Shown: positions 18,842 to 28,457, counted from the stretch's first letter. The stretch is DNA of 64,000 nt from Shimia abyssi (GCF_003014475.1 NZ_PYGJ01000002.1:372001-436000); one strand, 5' to 3'. Notes: generated by a model from the sequence alone, not told the origin. Program-made: numbers and translations.

Positions 18842-18966
18842 CGCGCTACCCTCTCTCCACACTCAGGTCCATTCTGACCCGAAACCGAGATCCGGCAAAG
18901 TGTTACATTAGGGCGTCTATTTTATTGCCCCACACATCCTATCGCAGAACAAACACCAAACGCAGC

Positions 18967-21195
18967 TCAATTCCCGCCAACGATATCTTTGATGATCCCG
19001 TTTAACACGTCATCCAAACCCCGTTTTTTCTTCTTGGGGCGCGGTTGCGCCTTCGGCTTGGGCGGCGCGGGCGTGAACGCTGGCAATGCGGTTGGCGTCA
19101 GACCTTCGTGCACCCGCACCATTGCTTCGCGCCAGATGTCGGCGGGCAATCCGCCCCCCGTCACCCCGGTCAACGGCGTATTGTCGTCATAGCCCATCCA
19201 CACGCCCGCTACGTACTCATTAGTGAAGCCGATAAACCATGCATCCCGTGCAGCTTGCGTTGTGCCGGTCTTGCCAGCCACCTGCCAGCCCGGCAATTGC
19301 GCCCGCCCACCAGTACCTTCGCTCACGACCTTTTCCATCATCCAGATCAGCTCTCGCGCAGCCGCATCCGAAATCACCCGCTCGCCAATACCGCCGCCGG
19401 TGCCCATCAGCGCATTATCATCGCCCAACAGGCGCAACTCAATCAACCCATAAGGCGTCACAGACGACCCACCATTCAGAATGCCAGCATATGCGCCCGA
19501 CATCTCCAGCAGAGAGCTCTCAGACGCCCCTAACGCCAGCGCCGGACCCGCCGCCAAATCGCTTTCGATTCCAAACATGCTCGCCACCGTGCGCACATTT
19601 TCCCGCCCAGCCTGCTCCGACACCTTCACCGCCGGTACATTCAACGAGTTCTTAAGCGCCGTCGTCAGCGTTACTTCGCCATAATGCTCGCCGGTATAGT
19701 TCTTCGGGCACCACTCGCCAGACCCCGGAATGTTCTGGCAATAGGGACCATCAATCACCGTGTCATTGGCATGTTTGCCCAGATCCAGCGCAGTCGCGTA
19801 GACAAATGGCTTAAACGCCGATCCGGTCTGCCGCTTGGCCTGTACCGCGCGATTGAACGCACCAGACACTTTGGTGCGCCGCCCCCCAACCATAGCGCGC
19901 ACAGCACCATCTGCGCTCATCACTACAATGGCGGCTTGCGCCTTCGACCCTTCACTGACCTTATTGTCAAACACCCACTTCAGCCCCTCTTCGGCGGCTT
20001 TCTGGATGCGCGGGTCCATCGTGGTCTTCAAAACCACGTCCTCGGTCGTGTTGCGTGTAAAGAACTCGGGGCCAGTCGACATCACCCAATCCGCGAAATA
20101 CCCGCCTGCCTTGGCCTCAGCTGCCGCCGACAACACCGCCGGGTTTGACTGCCAATAGGCTGTGTCCTCGTCTGACAAATACCGTTGTTCGTTCATCAAA
20201 CGCAGCACCGTCGCCGCGCGATCCTGCGACCGCTGCAAATTCGCCGTGGGCGCCAGCGACGAAGGCGCGGTCAACAACCCGGCCAGCATCGCCCCCTCTG
20301 CGGCGCTCAGATTGGCGGCAGGCTTACCAAAGTACCGCTGTGCCGCGGCTTCCGCGCCATAGGCCCCAGCCCCCATATAGGCCCGGTTCAAATAGACCGA
20401 CAGGATCTCGTTCTTAGTATATTTGACCTCCATCGCGATGGCATAAATCGCTTCTTTGGCTTTTCGCGACAGCGACCCACGGCGGCAATCACGCACATAG
20501 TCTGCTTCGCTCTCCCACTCGGTTGCATCATATTCCACGCCCAGGCACATCAACTTGGCCGTTTGTTGCGTGATCGTTGATCCACCATGCCCGCTCAGCG
20601 GCCCACGCCCTTCACTCAGGTTGATGCGCACCGCTCCAGCCACGCCGCGCGGGCTGACCCCAAAGTGCCGGTAAAACCGCTTGTCCTCGGTCGCGATCAC
20701 CGCGTTTTTCAGATCTTCGCTAACTGTATCCGCCGTAACCACGCCACCAAACTGATCACCGCGCCACGCAAACACCTTGCCGTCGCGATCCAAAAGCGTG
20801 ACCGACCCGCGCGAACGCCCATCTAAAAGCTCCGTTACGTCCGGCAATGTCATGTAGACATATGTCACCGCCAGCCCAAGCAGCAAACCAAACACCATTC
20901 CCGTGCGCCATGTAAATCCCCAGACAATCCCCCAGATCCACCGCAAGATCCGCAGAAAGAATGCGACAATCGGATGCCGCTTTTTACTTGGCTTACGTTT
21001 CGGCGTGGGTTTGCGCGATGCCTTAACCTTCGGCGACGTCTTCGCTGGTGCCTTGCGCGCCGATTTCGACGCCTTCGGCTTGGCCGCAGGTTTGCTCGAC
21101 GCTTTGCGCGCAGCTGGCTTCGCCGCCCTCTTAGGCGCGCCACCATAGCGTTTCTCCGCCACCAGCGGTGGCCGTTTTCGTCCTGAATCACTCAT
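18967..21195 (-). CDS. Penicillin-binding protein 1A family, transglycosylase-transpeptidase
   Basis: A bifunctional murein synthase of 742 residues. An unusually Lys/Ala/Pro-rich cytoplasmic tail (about residues 15-72) precedes one membrane helix. Glycosyltransferase motifs are EDKRFYRHFGVSPRGV near residue 171 and GHGGSTITQQ. The transpeptidase has SAFK near 460 (active Ser), SLN in LKNSLNVPAVKV and KTGT near 642. The C-terminus is again basic (KPKAQPRPKKKKRG). The family is PBP1A/PBP1C-like; the exact paralogue is not fixed. It is divergent from glnK. Confidence 0.93.
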   Translation of the reverse strand: MSDSGRKRPPLVAEKRYGGAPKRAAKPAARKASSKPAAKPKASKSARKAPAKTSPKVKASRKPTPKRKPSKKRHPIVAFFLRILRWIWGIVWGFTWRTGMVFGLLLGLAVTYVYMTLPDVTELLDGRSRGSVTLLDRDGKVFAWRGDQFGGVVTADTVSEDLKNAVIATEDKRFYRHFGVSPRGVAGAVRINLSEGRGPLSGHGGSTITQQTAKLMCLGVEYDATEWESEADYVRDCRRGSLSRKAKEAIYAIAMEVKYTKNEILSVYLNRAYMGAGAYGAEAAAQRYFGKPAANLSAAEGAMLAGLLTAPSSLAPTANLQRSQDRAATVLRLMNEQRYLSDEDTAYWQSNPAVLSAAAEAKAGGYFADWVMSTGPEFFTRNTTEDVVLKTTMDPRIQKAAEEGLKWVFDNKVSEGSKAQAAIVVMSADGAVRAMVGGRRTKVSGAFNRAVQAKRQTGSAFKPFVYATALDLGKHANDTVIDGPYCQNIPGSGEWCPKNYTGEHYGEVTLTTALKNSLNVPAVKVSEQAGRENVRTVASMFGIESDLAAGPALALGASESSLLEMSGAYAGILNGGSSVTPYGLIELRLLGDDNALMGTGGGIGERVISDAAARELIWMMEKVVSEGTGGRAQLPGWQVAGKTGTTQAARDAWFIGFTNEYVAGVWMGYDDNTPLTGVTGGGLPADIWREAMVRVHEGLTPTALPAFTPAPPKPKAQPRPKKKKRGLDDVLNGIIKDIVGGN

Positions 21196-21318
21196 GCTGC
21201 TGCTCTGCCCGGCATGTTCTTTTGGCCCACCTTAACCCCAATTTAAGAGGTTGTAGACCCAACAACCGACAGGCATCCGTTCGTATTTCGCTTAAAATTT
21301 CATCATCAACCCAGTTTT

Positions 21319-21333
21319 GCGCAATAATTGTGC
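21319..21333 (+). promoter_or_regulatory. Dyad in the pbp-glnK divergent promoter region
   Basis: GCGCAAT-A-ATTGTGC is a near-perfect inverted repeat with one mismatch, 120 bases before the glnK start. Its ends resemble the GC-half sites bound by NtrC, which commonly controls glnK-amtB, but the match to the NtrC consensus is only partial. The 257-base gap also holds a hairpin GGTTGT/ACAACC at about 21250. No clear sigma-54 promoter was recognised. Confidence 0.3.
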
Positions 21334-21338
21334 GTTAA

Positions 21339-21791
<453 letters not shown>

Positions 21792-21817
21792 GCGTCGCAA
21801 GGGAAGGAAGACAGAAT

Positions 21818-23149
21818 ATGAAAACCCTGATGAAATTTGCTCTGCCCGCCGCGCTAATCGCGCTGCCGGCCATGGGCATGGCGCAAGAGGCCGAAGTGCC
21901 CGCCGCCGTACCGACCGATGTGGTCTTTATCCTGAACTCGCTGCTGTTCCTTGTGGGCGGCTTCCTCGTGTTCTTCATGGCCGCTGGCTTTGCCATGCTC
22001 GAAGCGGGCCTTGTACGCTCCAAAAACGTTGCCATGCAGTTGACCAAAAACATGGCGCTGTTTGGCCTCGCCGCGATCTTCTACTACCTAATTGGCTACA
22101 ACTTGATGTACCCCTTGGGCACATGGTCGGTTGAAGGCGTTTTGTCCGGCCTGTTTGGACCCGGCGTACTCGAAGCTGTTGGTGTGACTGCTGATGCGGC
22201 CGACGACTATGGCTACGCGTCCACCGGTTCGGACTTCTTCTTCCAGCTGATGTTCTGTGCGGCCACCGCGTCGATCGTTTCGGGTACGCTCGCAGAGCGC
22301 ATCAAACTGTGGCCCTTCCTTGTCTTCACGATCGTTCTGACCGGCATCATTTATCCGTTCACAGCGTCCTGGACCTGGGGTGGCGGTTTTGTTGGCGAAG
22401 CAGGCTTCTCTGACTTTGCTGGCTCGACCATCGTGCACTCTGTTGGCGGCTGGGCGGCTCTGACCGGTGCCATCATCCTCGGCCCGCGTCTCGGCAAGTA
22501 CAAAGATGGCAAAACCATCCCAATGCCGGGTTCCAACCTGACCCTCGCCACACTGGGTACGTTCATCCTGTGGCTCGGCTGGTTCGGCTTCAACGGTGGT
22601 TCCCAGCTGGCCATGGGTTCTGTGGGTGACGTTGCTGACGTATCGCGTATCTTTTCTAACACCAACGCCGCTGCGGCCGGTGGTGTGGTTGCCGCACTGA
22701 TCCTGACACAGATAATGTACAAAAAGCCTGACCTCACCATGATCCTCAACGGTGCACTGGCTGGCCTCGTTTCGATCACAGCCGAGCCGCTCACCCCATC
22801 CTTGGGTGCCGCTACGCTGATCGGTGCTGTCGGTGGTGTGATCGTGGTCTTCGCGGTTCCGTTCCTGGACAAGCTGAAAATCGACGACGTTGTCGGTGCG
22901 ATCCCGGTTCACTTGATCGCTGGCATCTGGGGCACCATCGCAGTTGTCTTCACCAACGGTGACGCATCGCTGGGCGCTCAGCTATACGGTATCTTTGTAA
23001 TCGGTGCTGCCACTATCGTGATGTCTGGCGTGGTTTGGTTCATCCTAAAGGCCGTCATGGGTCTGCGGGTTGACGAAGAGACCGAGATCAACGGTCTCGA
23101 CATGGCGGAACTGGGTATGGAAGCGTATCCCGAATTCACCAACGGCTAA
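21818..23149 (+). CDS. amtB: Ammonium transporter AmtB
   Basis: An 443-residue inner-membrane ammonium/ammonia channel with a cleavable signal (LIALPAMGMAQ) and 11 predicted membrane helices. The twin pore histidines are visible in STIVHSVGGWAALTGA and IPVHLIAGIWGTIAV. DFAGSTIVHSVGG and the GRRLGK-like segment GPRLGKYKDGK are typical. It is the target of the neighbouring GlnK. A strong terminator lies 25 bases after the stop. Confidence 0.96.
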   Translation: MKTLMKFALPAALIALPAMGMAQEAEVPAAVPTDVVFILNSLLFLVGGFLVFFMAAGFAMLEAGLVRSKNVAMQLTKNMALFGLAAIFYYLIGYNLMYPLGTWSVEGVLSGLFGPGVLEAVGVTADAADDYGYASTGSDFFFQLMFCAATASIVSGTLAERIKLWPFLVFTIVLTGIIYPFTASWTWGGGFVGEAGFSDFAGSTIVHSVGGWAALTGAIILGPRLGKYKDGKTIPMPGSNLTLATLGTFILWLGWFGFNGGSQLAMGSVGDVADVSRIFSNTNAAAAGGVVAALILTQIMYKKPDLTMILNGALAGLVSITAEPLTPSLGAATLIGAVGGVIVVFAVPFLDKLKIDDVVGAIPVHLIAGIWGTIAVVFTNGDASLGAQLYGIFVIGAATIVMSGVVWFILKAVMGLRVDEETEINGLDMAELGMEAYPEFTNG

Positions 23150-23174
23150 TCCAACCAACTTCGAAAAAACACGA

Positions 23175-23205
23175 AACCCGGGCGGAAACGTCCGGGTTTT
23201 TCTTT
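23175..23205 (+). terminator. Rho-independent terminator of glnK-amtB
   Basis: 10-bp stem AACCCGGGCG/CGTCCGGGTT (one G-T pair) capped by a GAAA tetraloop and followed by T-rich TTTCTTTTT. Very strong form. Confidence 0.92.
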
Positions 23206-23222
23206 TTATGAACCGCCCAATG

Positions 23223-23510
23223 TCAGGCAGCCAAGCCACATGGCTCTGTCGACAGCTCCACATTCAGATGTTTGCGCAACTCCGCAATCAACCGCTGTTG
23301 CGCCACGCGCTCCCCCTCATCAACGATTCGCTTTTCACGCGCCTGCGCATCTGCGATCTGGCGGTTCAATATACTCACTAAGGAAAGCTCCCGCGCGCTC
23401 CTCCCGATACCAGCGCGCATGTTTTCAGGTTGCGCAATCCGCTTCCATCCATCGGGCGTGTCAGCCAGTTTCAATGCATTAACGATGGCGCGATGCAGAC
23501 GTTTAACCAT
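23223..23510 (-). CDS. Small conserved-looking hypothetical protein
   Basis: A 95-residue protein of unknown function. It is charged and likely alpha-helical, with ILNRQIADAQAREKRIVDEG and QQRLIAELRKHLNVEL suggesting a coiled coil or helical hairpin. There is no signal or membrane segment. It is supported by a good Shine-Dalgarno GAAGGAGC seven bases before ATG and by its convergent placement immediately after the amtB terminator. No family was recognised. Confidence 0.6.
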   Translation of the reverse strand: MVKRLHRAIVNALKLADTPDGWKRIAQPENMRAGIGRSARELSLVSILNRQIADAQAREKRIVDEGERVAQQRLIAELRKHLNVELSTEPCGLAA

Positions 23511-23710
23511 GGGCGGGCTCCTTCCTGGATTTCAGATACTAAATCAGAGTGCGACATTAACGATGTCTCCTTGCTGATAATTTAAATATGGGGCCGATCC
23601 GGTCACTTTCACCTCACAAAACCGCCAGTGGCAGGAAATGACAAAAACGCGTCCACAAAAGTAAAATTCCGCCCTGCATGGGTTTCCTAAATTTACCCAT
23701 TGACGAATCC

Positions 23711-23723
23711 GACTATTTTAGTC
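23711..23723 (+). promoter_or_regulatory. Palindrome upstream of hemP
   Basis: GACTA-TTT-TAGTC is a perfect inverted repeat 67 bases before the hemP start. hemP genes are usually iron-controlled through Fur, RirA or Irr. The sequence does not match those consensus boxes well, so operator function is a guess. The rest of the 279-base gap (23511-23789) has an A/T-rich stretch around 23575-23590 and no gene. Confidence 0.25.
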
Positions 23724-23789
23724 AGATATAGCGCATCAGCCACCCGAACCGGGAAGCCAGCGCCAAAACGCGTCACGAATGAGGGTCAG

Positions 23790-23948
23790 ATGACAGTTCA
23801 AATGCCAAACACTCTGCAACTCCAGGGAACCCCGGTCCACGAGGCAACCCGCCTGACCGGCGATAATGGACTTGCCCATATCCAACTGGGCGATCAACTC
23901 TATACCTTGCGCATCACCCGCGCCGGCAAATTGATCCTCACAAAATGA
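23790..23948 (+). CDS. hemP: Hemin uptake protein HemP
   Basis: A 52-residue HemP-family protein. The conserved core is LAHIQLGDQLYTLRITRAGK followed by LILTK, which is diagnostic. HemP is associated with heme uptake and in some bacteria acts as an activator of heme-transport genes. The longer frame opens at 23700, but the ATG at 23790 has GAGGGTC in front and gives the family length. It overlaps the next gene by 4 bases. No hmuRSTUV genes are in the window. Confidence 0.85.
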   Translation: MTVQMPNTLQLQGTPVHEATRLTGDNGLAHIQLGDQLYTLRITRAGKLILTK

Positions 23949-24421
23949 GCCGCCCAGACAACCACGGCGCCCAGCGTGTCGGACGCATCAGCGATCTTTC
24001 ACCTGTCGAACGGCTCGCCGTACAATACCTGCGGGAATGGAACAGCACACCAGCGGACCAATCCCGCCTTACTGCCTGCCTTTCAACAGGTCTCGGCCAA
24101 ACCCGAGGCCGCAACACGCTGGATGTCCTGAATGACCTGATGGAAATCGGCGCACATTATGGGCGTCGCCCTCTCATGCGCCACGGTCGTTCTTGCGATT
24201 GTCTGGGCGCGGACGAAGCAGTGTTCGCCTGCCTTGTCGAATCCGCCGCCAGCGCCGAATACGAGGACGCCACAATGCTTGCGGCACTCATTGTGCGTCC
24301 AGATATGGCGCGCAATTTCGTTGGGTTGGCGGCTGAATTCGGCATGGCGCTCAGCGCGCTTTTACGTACTCAGATACCAACACCGAATATTGCTCAAATG
24401 CAACCGGCGGTGGTTCATTAA
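23945..24421 (+). CDS. Hypothetical protein coupled to hemP
   Basis: A 158-residue protein whose ATG overlaps the hemP stop (ATGA), so its translation is coupled to HemP. No signal peptide or membrane helix. The central part has GRRPLMRHGRSCDCLGADEA, with a C-x-C motif and nearby His that could bind metal or heme. Two helical stretches flank it (LSPVERLAVQYLREW, EFGMALSALLRTQ). I do not recognise a family. Context suggests a role in heme or iron handling, which is inference. Confidence 0.7.
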   Translation: MSRPDNHGAQRVGRISDLSPVERLAVQYLREWNSTPADQSRLTACLSTGLGQTRGRNTLDVLNDLMEIGAHYGRRPLMRHGRSCDCLGADEAVFACLVESAASAEYEDATMLAALIVRPDMARNFVGLAAEFGMALSALLRTQIPTPNIAQMQPAVVH

Positions 24422-24435
24422 CCACCGCCACAATG

Positions 24436-25041
24436 TCAGCCAATATCGTCCTGCCGACAGCTCATACTGATCTTGCCAACTTTCAAATGCGCGTCGCGTC
24501 CCTTTGTGTGAAATACGACATCGCGCCCTTCATAACGCACACCGGAACCGGTAGGACCTGCTGTCAAAACTTGCGTCCCTTCTCGCGATGACAATACCGC
24601 CCGCGCTGTACCAGCATTCACAAACACCACGCTCAGCGGTAAATCCAGCCCATCGCACACATAGGGATACGGGCCATCCGACGGCCCCTTTTTGCCCCGT
24701 GACGCGGCATAGCCAGTTCGAATTTCAGCAATCCGCGCACCGTATTCGGTCGCGACACAGGCCTCCAGCCCTTGATCCGCCTTCCAGCAATCGTCGCGAC
24801 CCTTGATCCATCCGCGCTGAAAGGCTTTCAGCTCGGCCAACCGATCCGCGCTCAGCGTCCCATCACGCACCGCCAGTTGATACAAACGTGCCATTTCACG
24901 ATCCAGCGCCGCCAGATCCTCTGAGCCGCAAATCGCAACCTCCGCCGAACTACCCGCCTTTGCGCAATCAAAGGACGGGTCCGCGGCCCAAACAGACCCC
25001 GACATCAAACAAGCGACACCCCCAAAAAACAAACTCCGCAT
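24436..25041 (-). CDS. LprI-MliC two-domain lysozyme-inhibitor-like protein
   Basis: A 201-residue exported protein with signal peptide ending at SVWA (residue 19). Residues about 24-110 match the LprI/DUF1311 domain: FDCAKAGSSAEVAICGSEDL and AFQRGWIKGRDDC with four Cys. Residues about 128-200 resemble MliC, the inhibitor of c-type lysozyme: YVCDGLDLPLSVVF, then GSGVRYEGRDVVFHTKGRDA and a final Cys. Both domains are linked to lysozyme inhibition in other bacteria. The start at 25041 is preceded by GAGGAAGG. The domain calls are good; inhibitor activity is inferred. Confidence 0.78.
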   Translation of the reverse strand: MRSLFFGGVACLMSGSVWAADPSFDCAKAGSSAEVAICGSEDLAALDREMARLYQLAVRDGTLSADRLAELKAFQRGWIKGRDDCWKADQGLEACVATEYGARIAEIRTGYAASRGKKGPSDGPYPYVCDGLDLPLSVVFVNAGTARAVLSSREGTQVLTAGPTGSGVRYEGRDVVFHTKGRDAHLKVGKISMSCRQDDIG

Positions 25042-25224
25042 CCTGTCGCCTTCCTCACTCAATCGCAGCTCTGCCCATCATGCTATCATGATTTCCAAAT
25101 GCGTCTCAGCCAAAACACAGCACAGCGCACTTTTCACCCCTCGCACGGCTTCCATTAACGCACAATTGAAACCTCTGCACGAAACTGCTGCAAAGTATCA
25201 GTATCAGTATCGGGGCGGTGCCAA

Positions 25225-26226
25225 GTGTTCATAGGTCTCAGAAAACTTACCTCAATTGCACTTGCGCTCCTGCTTTCGGCGTCTTCTGGCTTTGCACAAT
25301 CCTCCCATTGTGGCCTGCCAGAAAGCGTTTTCCACCTTGCCAAAGCTCTGAATGGCTCCGTCCACGCAACGCCGCAGGATCGTGTTGCATGGCGCGCGCG
25401 CCTGCGAGGATCCATCGAAAAGCTGGATATGGACGCCGTCCAACAAACCCTGTCTTCCGTCGGCCTCCGCGAAAGTCGTTCCATCGTGGGAACCCTGCTC
25501 ATACAGGCCCACCGCGCCAGCTCATTAGGGTATGAAATCGACCCGAAATCTGTTGACCAAAACGTGACCAATGTAATCCAACTGGATCAATTGGTTTGCA
25601 AACTCTCGCAAACCTCTCCCGATCCGTTGCCTATATCCTCCCAAAGCAAGATAGGACAAGTGACCGCCAACCTGAAATTGCCCCGCTTGATCCATAGCGA
25701 CACGACAACTGCGCGCATGATGCTGCTGCTGGGTTCAGTGTCGCTGACAATCCTTACGATCTACGGTCTGACGCTCGTGTATAACTGGATCTATGCCTAC
25801 ACCCACAACCGTCGCCTGTGCCGTATCCAGGCGGTGATATCTCAAGGGCTGGACGTCATTGACGGGCACATCACACTACTCGATCACAAGGAGTGCCACT
25901 TCCAGCCAGTCAATGACGGAGCCCTGGCCCGTGTCGCCACGCTTTCCAATACATCCGGCGTCGCGCTCTAAATCGACGGCCAGTCATATGCAGCACACAT
26001 TGACACCAAGCTTGGCACCCTCGTTGAGATCACTTTTGAGCAGCGCCTGAACCATACCCAACAATCCGAGATATTCGCGCGCTCCTCCAAACCATTGCGC
26101 TTTGCACCCAAACCCACCATGGCCCGCGCCTCTCCTCCCTCAGCGAGAAAGCCCGCACGGGCTGCCGAGCACACACCCGCCCCAAGCACAGAAAAACGCG
26201 CGCCGGTGCCCGGGCGCGCGTCCTAA
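25225..26226 (+). pseudogene. Exported membrane protein, possibly PilZ-like, with in-frame ochre codon
   Basis: Begins with a signal peptide (LTSIALALLLSASSGFAQ), a helical domain of about 120 residues, a transmembrane helix near residues 166-188 (MMLLLGSVSLTILTIYGLTL) and a cytoplasmic part starting NRRLCRIQAVI. At 25969-25971 a TAA follows TSGVAL; the same frame then continues IDGQSYAAHIDTKLGTLVEI and onward for 84 codons to TAA at 26224. The continuation completes the fold started before the stop. The RxxxR in RRLCR and the TSG turn faintly recall PilZ, with low certainty. Either a nonsense mutation or a sequencing error. Confidence 0.6.
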
Positions 26227-26247
26227 AATCTCACGTTTTTGCTGACG

Positions 26248-27432
26248 TCAAATACCGGCGTCCACGATCGCCTTGGCCAAAACCGACACGCTCTGCGCAT
26301 TCAGCCCGGCAATGTTCATACGACTATCGCCAACCATATAGATGGCATTATCCGCACGCAGCTTTTCGACCAGATCCGGCGTCGTGCCGATCTGGCTGAA
26401 CATACCGCGATGTTCCGCGATAAACCCAAATCGATCCGAACCGCTCAGGCGCTGCAACTCGTCCGCCAACTGCTGACGCAAAGCCAACATACCCGTGCGC
26501 ATCTCTTCCAACTCGGCCATCCAGTCGGCCTTCAGCTCAGGGTCGTTCAGAATCGTCGTCACAACCCGTGCACCATGATCTGGTGGGAATGAAAAGTTCT
26601 GGCGGTTCAGGTGGTTCAGGTTGCCCTGCGTCACTGCCGTGCTTTCGGCCTTTTCGCTGATTGCCATCAACAGACCGGTCCGCTCACGATAGATACCAAA
26701 ATTCTTGGAACAGCTCGCCGCGATCAAAAGCTCAGGCACCGATGATGCCACCAGCCGAGTCGCTGCTGCATCTTCTTCAAGCCCGTCGCCAAAACCCTGA
26801 TACGCAATGTCAATTATGGGCAGGCAGCCCTTGTCGTTGATCAGATCGATCACCGATTGCCATTGTGTCAGGTTCAGGTTGGCACCCGTCGGGTTATGAC
26901 AGCAGCCGTGCAACAGCACCACGTCACCGGACGTAATGTCGCCAAGGTCTTCCATCATGCCGTCAAAATCCACAGCCCGCGTCTCGGTGTCGAAATAGCG
27001 GTACTTGACCACTTCGATCCCCAGATAGCCCAGGATGCTGACATGGTTAGGCCAGGTCGGGTTCGAAACAAACACGCGTGCGTTCGGGTTGGCTTGCTTG
27101 ACCAGCTCAAACGCCTGACGCACCGCACCGGTTCCGCCGGGAGTCGCCACCGCTGCAATCCGCGCCGGATCCACACTGTCGGCCAGCAACAGGTCACGCA
27201 TTGCCGTCGAATATCCCGCGTCACCAGCCAAACCGGTATAGGCCTTGCTGGTCTGTTCCTCGACAATCCGACGCTCTGCCGCCTTGACGGCGCGCATCAC
27301 CGGGGTCACCCCTGTCGCGTCTTTGTAGACCCCAACGCCAAGATCGATCTTGGTCGCTCGCGGATCTTCGCGATACAGAGCCATAAGGCCAAGGATCTTG
27401 TCTTTGGGCTGTTCTTTCAGATTGGTCAGCAT
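26248..27432 (-). CDS. Aromatic amino acid / aspartate aminotransferase (class I)
   Basis: A 394-residue PLP enzyme of the AspC/TyrB group, moving amino groups between aspartate or aromatic amino acids and 2-oxoglutarate. The PLP lysine is in ASCSKNFGIYRERTG; HGCCHNPTGANL and IDIAYQGFGDGLEED are family marks; the C-terminal Arg in VGDSRMNIAGL binds the substrate carboxylate. Three ATGs are possible upstream; the ATG at 27432 gives the usual MLTNLK start and proper spacing to GGGAG. It overlaps the stop of the sulfurtransferase gene. Confidence 0.92.
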   Translation of the reverse strand: MLTNLKEQPKDKILGLMALYREDPRATKIDLGVGVYKDATGVTPVMRAVKAAERRIVEEQTSKAYTGLAGDAGYSTAMRDLLLADSVDPARIAAVATPGGTGAVRQAFELVKQANPNARVFVSNPTWPNHVSILGYLGIEVVKYRYFDTETRAVDFDGMMEDLGDITSGDVVLLHGCCHNPTGANLNLTQWQSVIDLINDKGCLPIIDIAYQGFGDGLEEDAAATRLVASSVPELLIAASCSKNFGIYRERTGLLMAISEKAESTAVTQGNLNHLNRQNFSFPPDHGARVVTTILNDPELKADWMAELEEMRTGMLALRQQLADELQRLSGSDRFGFIAEHRGMFSQIGTTPDLVEKLRADNAIYMVGDSRMNIAGLNAQSVSVLAKAIVDAGI

Positions 27433-28289
27433 CATGCGTCTCCCGTCGCAATAGGCAGCGTGGGGAATGCGCCCCACTCGGTCCACGAACCGTCATAAAC
27501 GGCGTAATCGGTCTTTCCAAAACGCTCCATCGCCAGCGCCAGCACACATGCTGTCACACCAGACCCACAGCTGGTGATCGCAGGCTTGGACAAATCCACG
27601 CCCGCGTCTTCAAACACAGCCTTCAACGCATCCGGTGCTTTCATTGTGCCATCGGCCTCTAGCAGCGTGGCAAAAGGGACATTCTTAGACCCCGGAATAT
27701 GCCCGGCCCGCAGCCCTTCACGCGGCTCATCAACCTCTGCACGGAACCGCGCGCCAGCGCGTGCATCGATAATCTCATAGTCACCCAGCTTACTAGCCGA
27801 CGACACCTGTGTGACGTCCTTGACCAGATGGTTCTGGCGGCGCACCGTCATATGCCGATCCCGGATCACCGGCGGCATATCCTCAATCTCGCGCCCCTCG
27901 GCCTTCCACTTTTCAAGGCCGCCATCCAACACTGCGATATCGTTTTGCCCCATCAGCTTGAACAGCCACCAAACCCGCGCCGCGGAGAACGCGCCATTTG
28001 CGCCGTAAACCACCACCTGATGGCCATCACCAATGCCCATCGCACGCATCCGAGACATGAACTTCTCTACCGGTGGCACCATATGAGGCAATTCGCTGCG
28101 CAGGTCTGCAATCTCGTCAATGTCAAAAAAGCGCGCACCGGGAATGTGCTCGGCGTCATACTCCGCCTTTGCATCCCGATTTTCGGCCGGCATATGCCAG
28201 CTGGCATCAATGATACGCAAATCCGGGTCTTTCAGATGCGCTGCCAGCCATTCAGTTGAAACAAGTGTTCTGGGATCGTCTTGTGCCAT
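27432..28289 (-). CDS. sseA: 3-mercaptopyruvate sulfurtransferase
   Basis: A 285-residue enzyme with two rhodanese domains that transfers sulfur from 3-mercaptopyruvate. The inactive first domain has DLRIIDASWHMP and HIPGARFFDIDEIAD. The second has GHIPGSKNVPF and the active-site loop TSCGSGVTACVL with the persulfide Cys near residue 239; CGSGVTA indicates mercaptopyruvate rather than thiosulfate. The ATG at 28289 matches homologous starts better than one 4 codons upstream. It is coupled to the aminotransferase, which could supply 3-mercaptopyruvate from cysteine. Confidence 0.92.
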   Translation of the reverse strand: MAQDDPRTLVSTEWLAAHLKDPDLRIIDASWHMPAENRDAKAEYDAEHIPGARFFDIDEIADLRSELPHMVPPVEKFMSRMRAMGIGDGHQVVVYGANGAFSAARVWWLFKLMGQNDIAVLDGGLEKWKAEGREIEDMPPVIRDRHMTVRRQNHLVKDVTQVSSASKLGDYEIIDARAGARFRAEVDEPREGLRAGHIPGSKNVPFATLLEADGTMKAPDALKAVFEDAGVDLSKPAITSCGSGVTACVLALAMERFGKTDYAVYDGSWTEWGAFPTLPIATGDA

Positions 28290-28457
28290 CAATGCCCCCA
28301 ATTTCAGAGTCGGCCCTTGCTACTACCCACCCCGCCCGGTGGCAAGCCTGACCCACCATGCAATCCGCCCGCAACTTCTTGAATCTGAGTGATCTGGTGT
28401 GGTTACCCCACCCGTATTACCGTTGAACAGCATTTCCCGAGTACAAGAGGCGTACAG

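Noticed and set aside
25072-25224. Small gene or RNA between the LprI-MliC gene and the broken exported protein gene
   Set aside because: The stretch has no ribosome site, hairpin or conserved motif that I could support; it is probably just the divergent promoter region.
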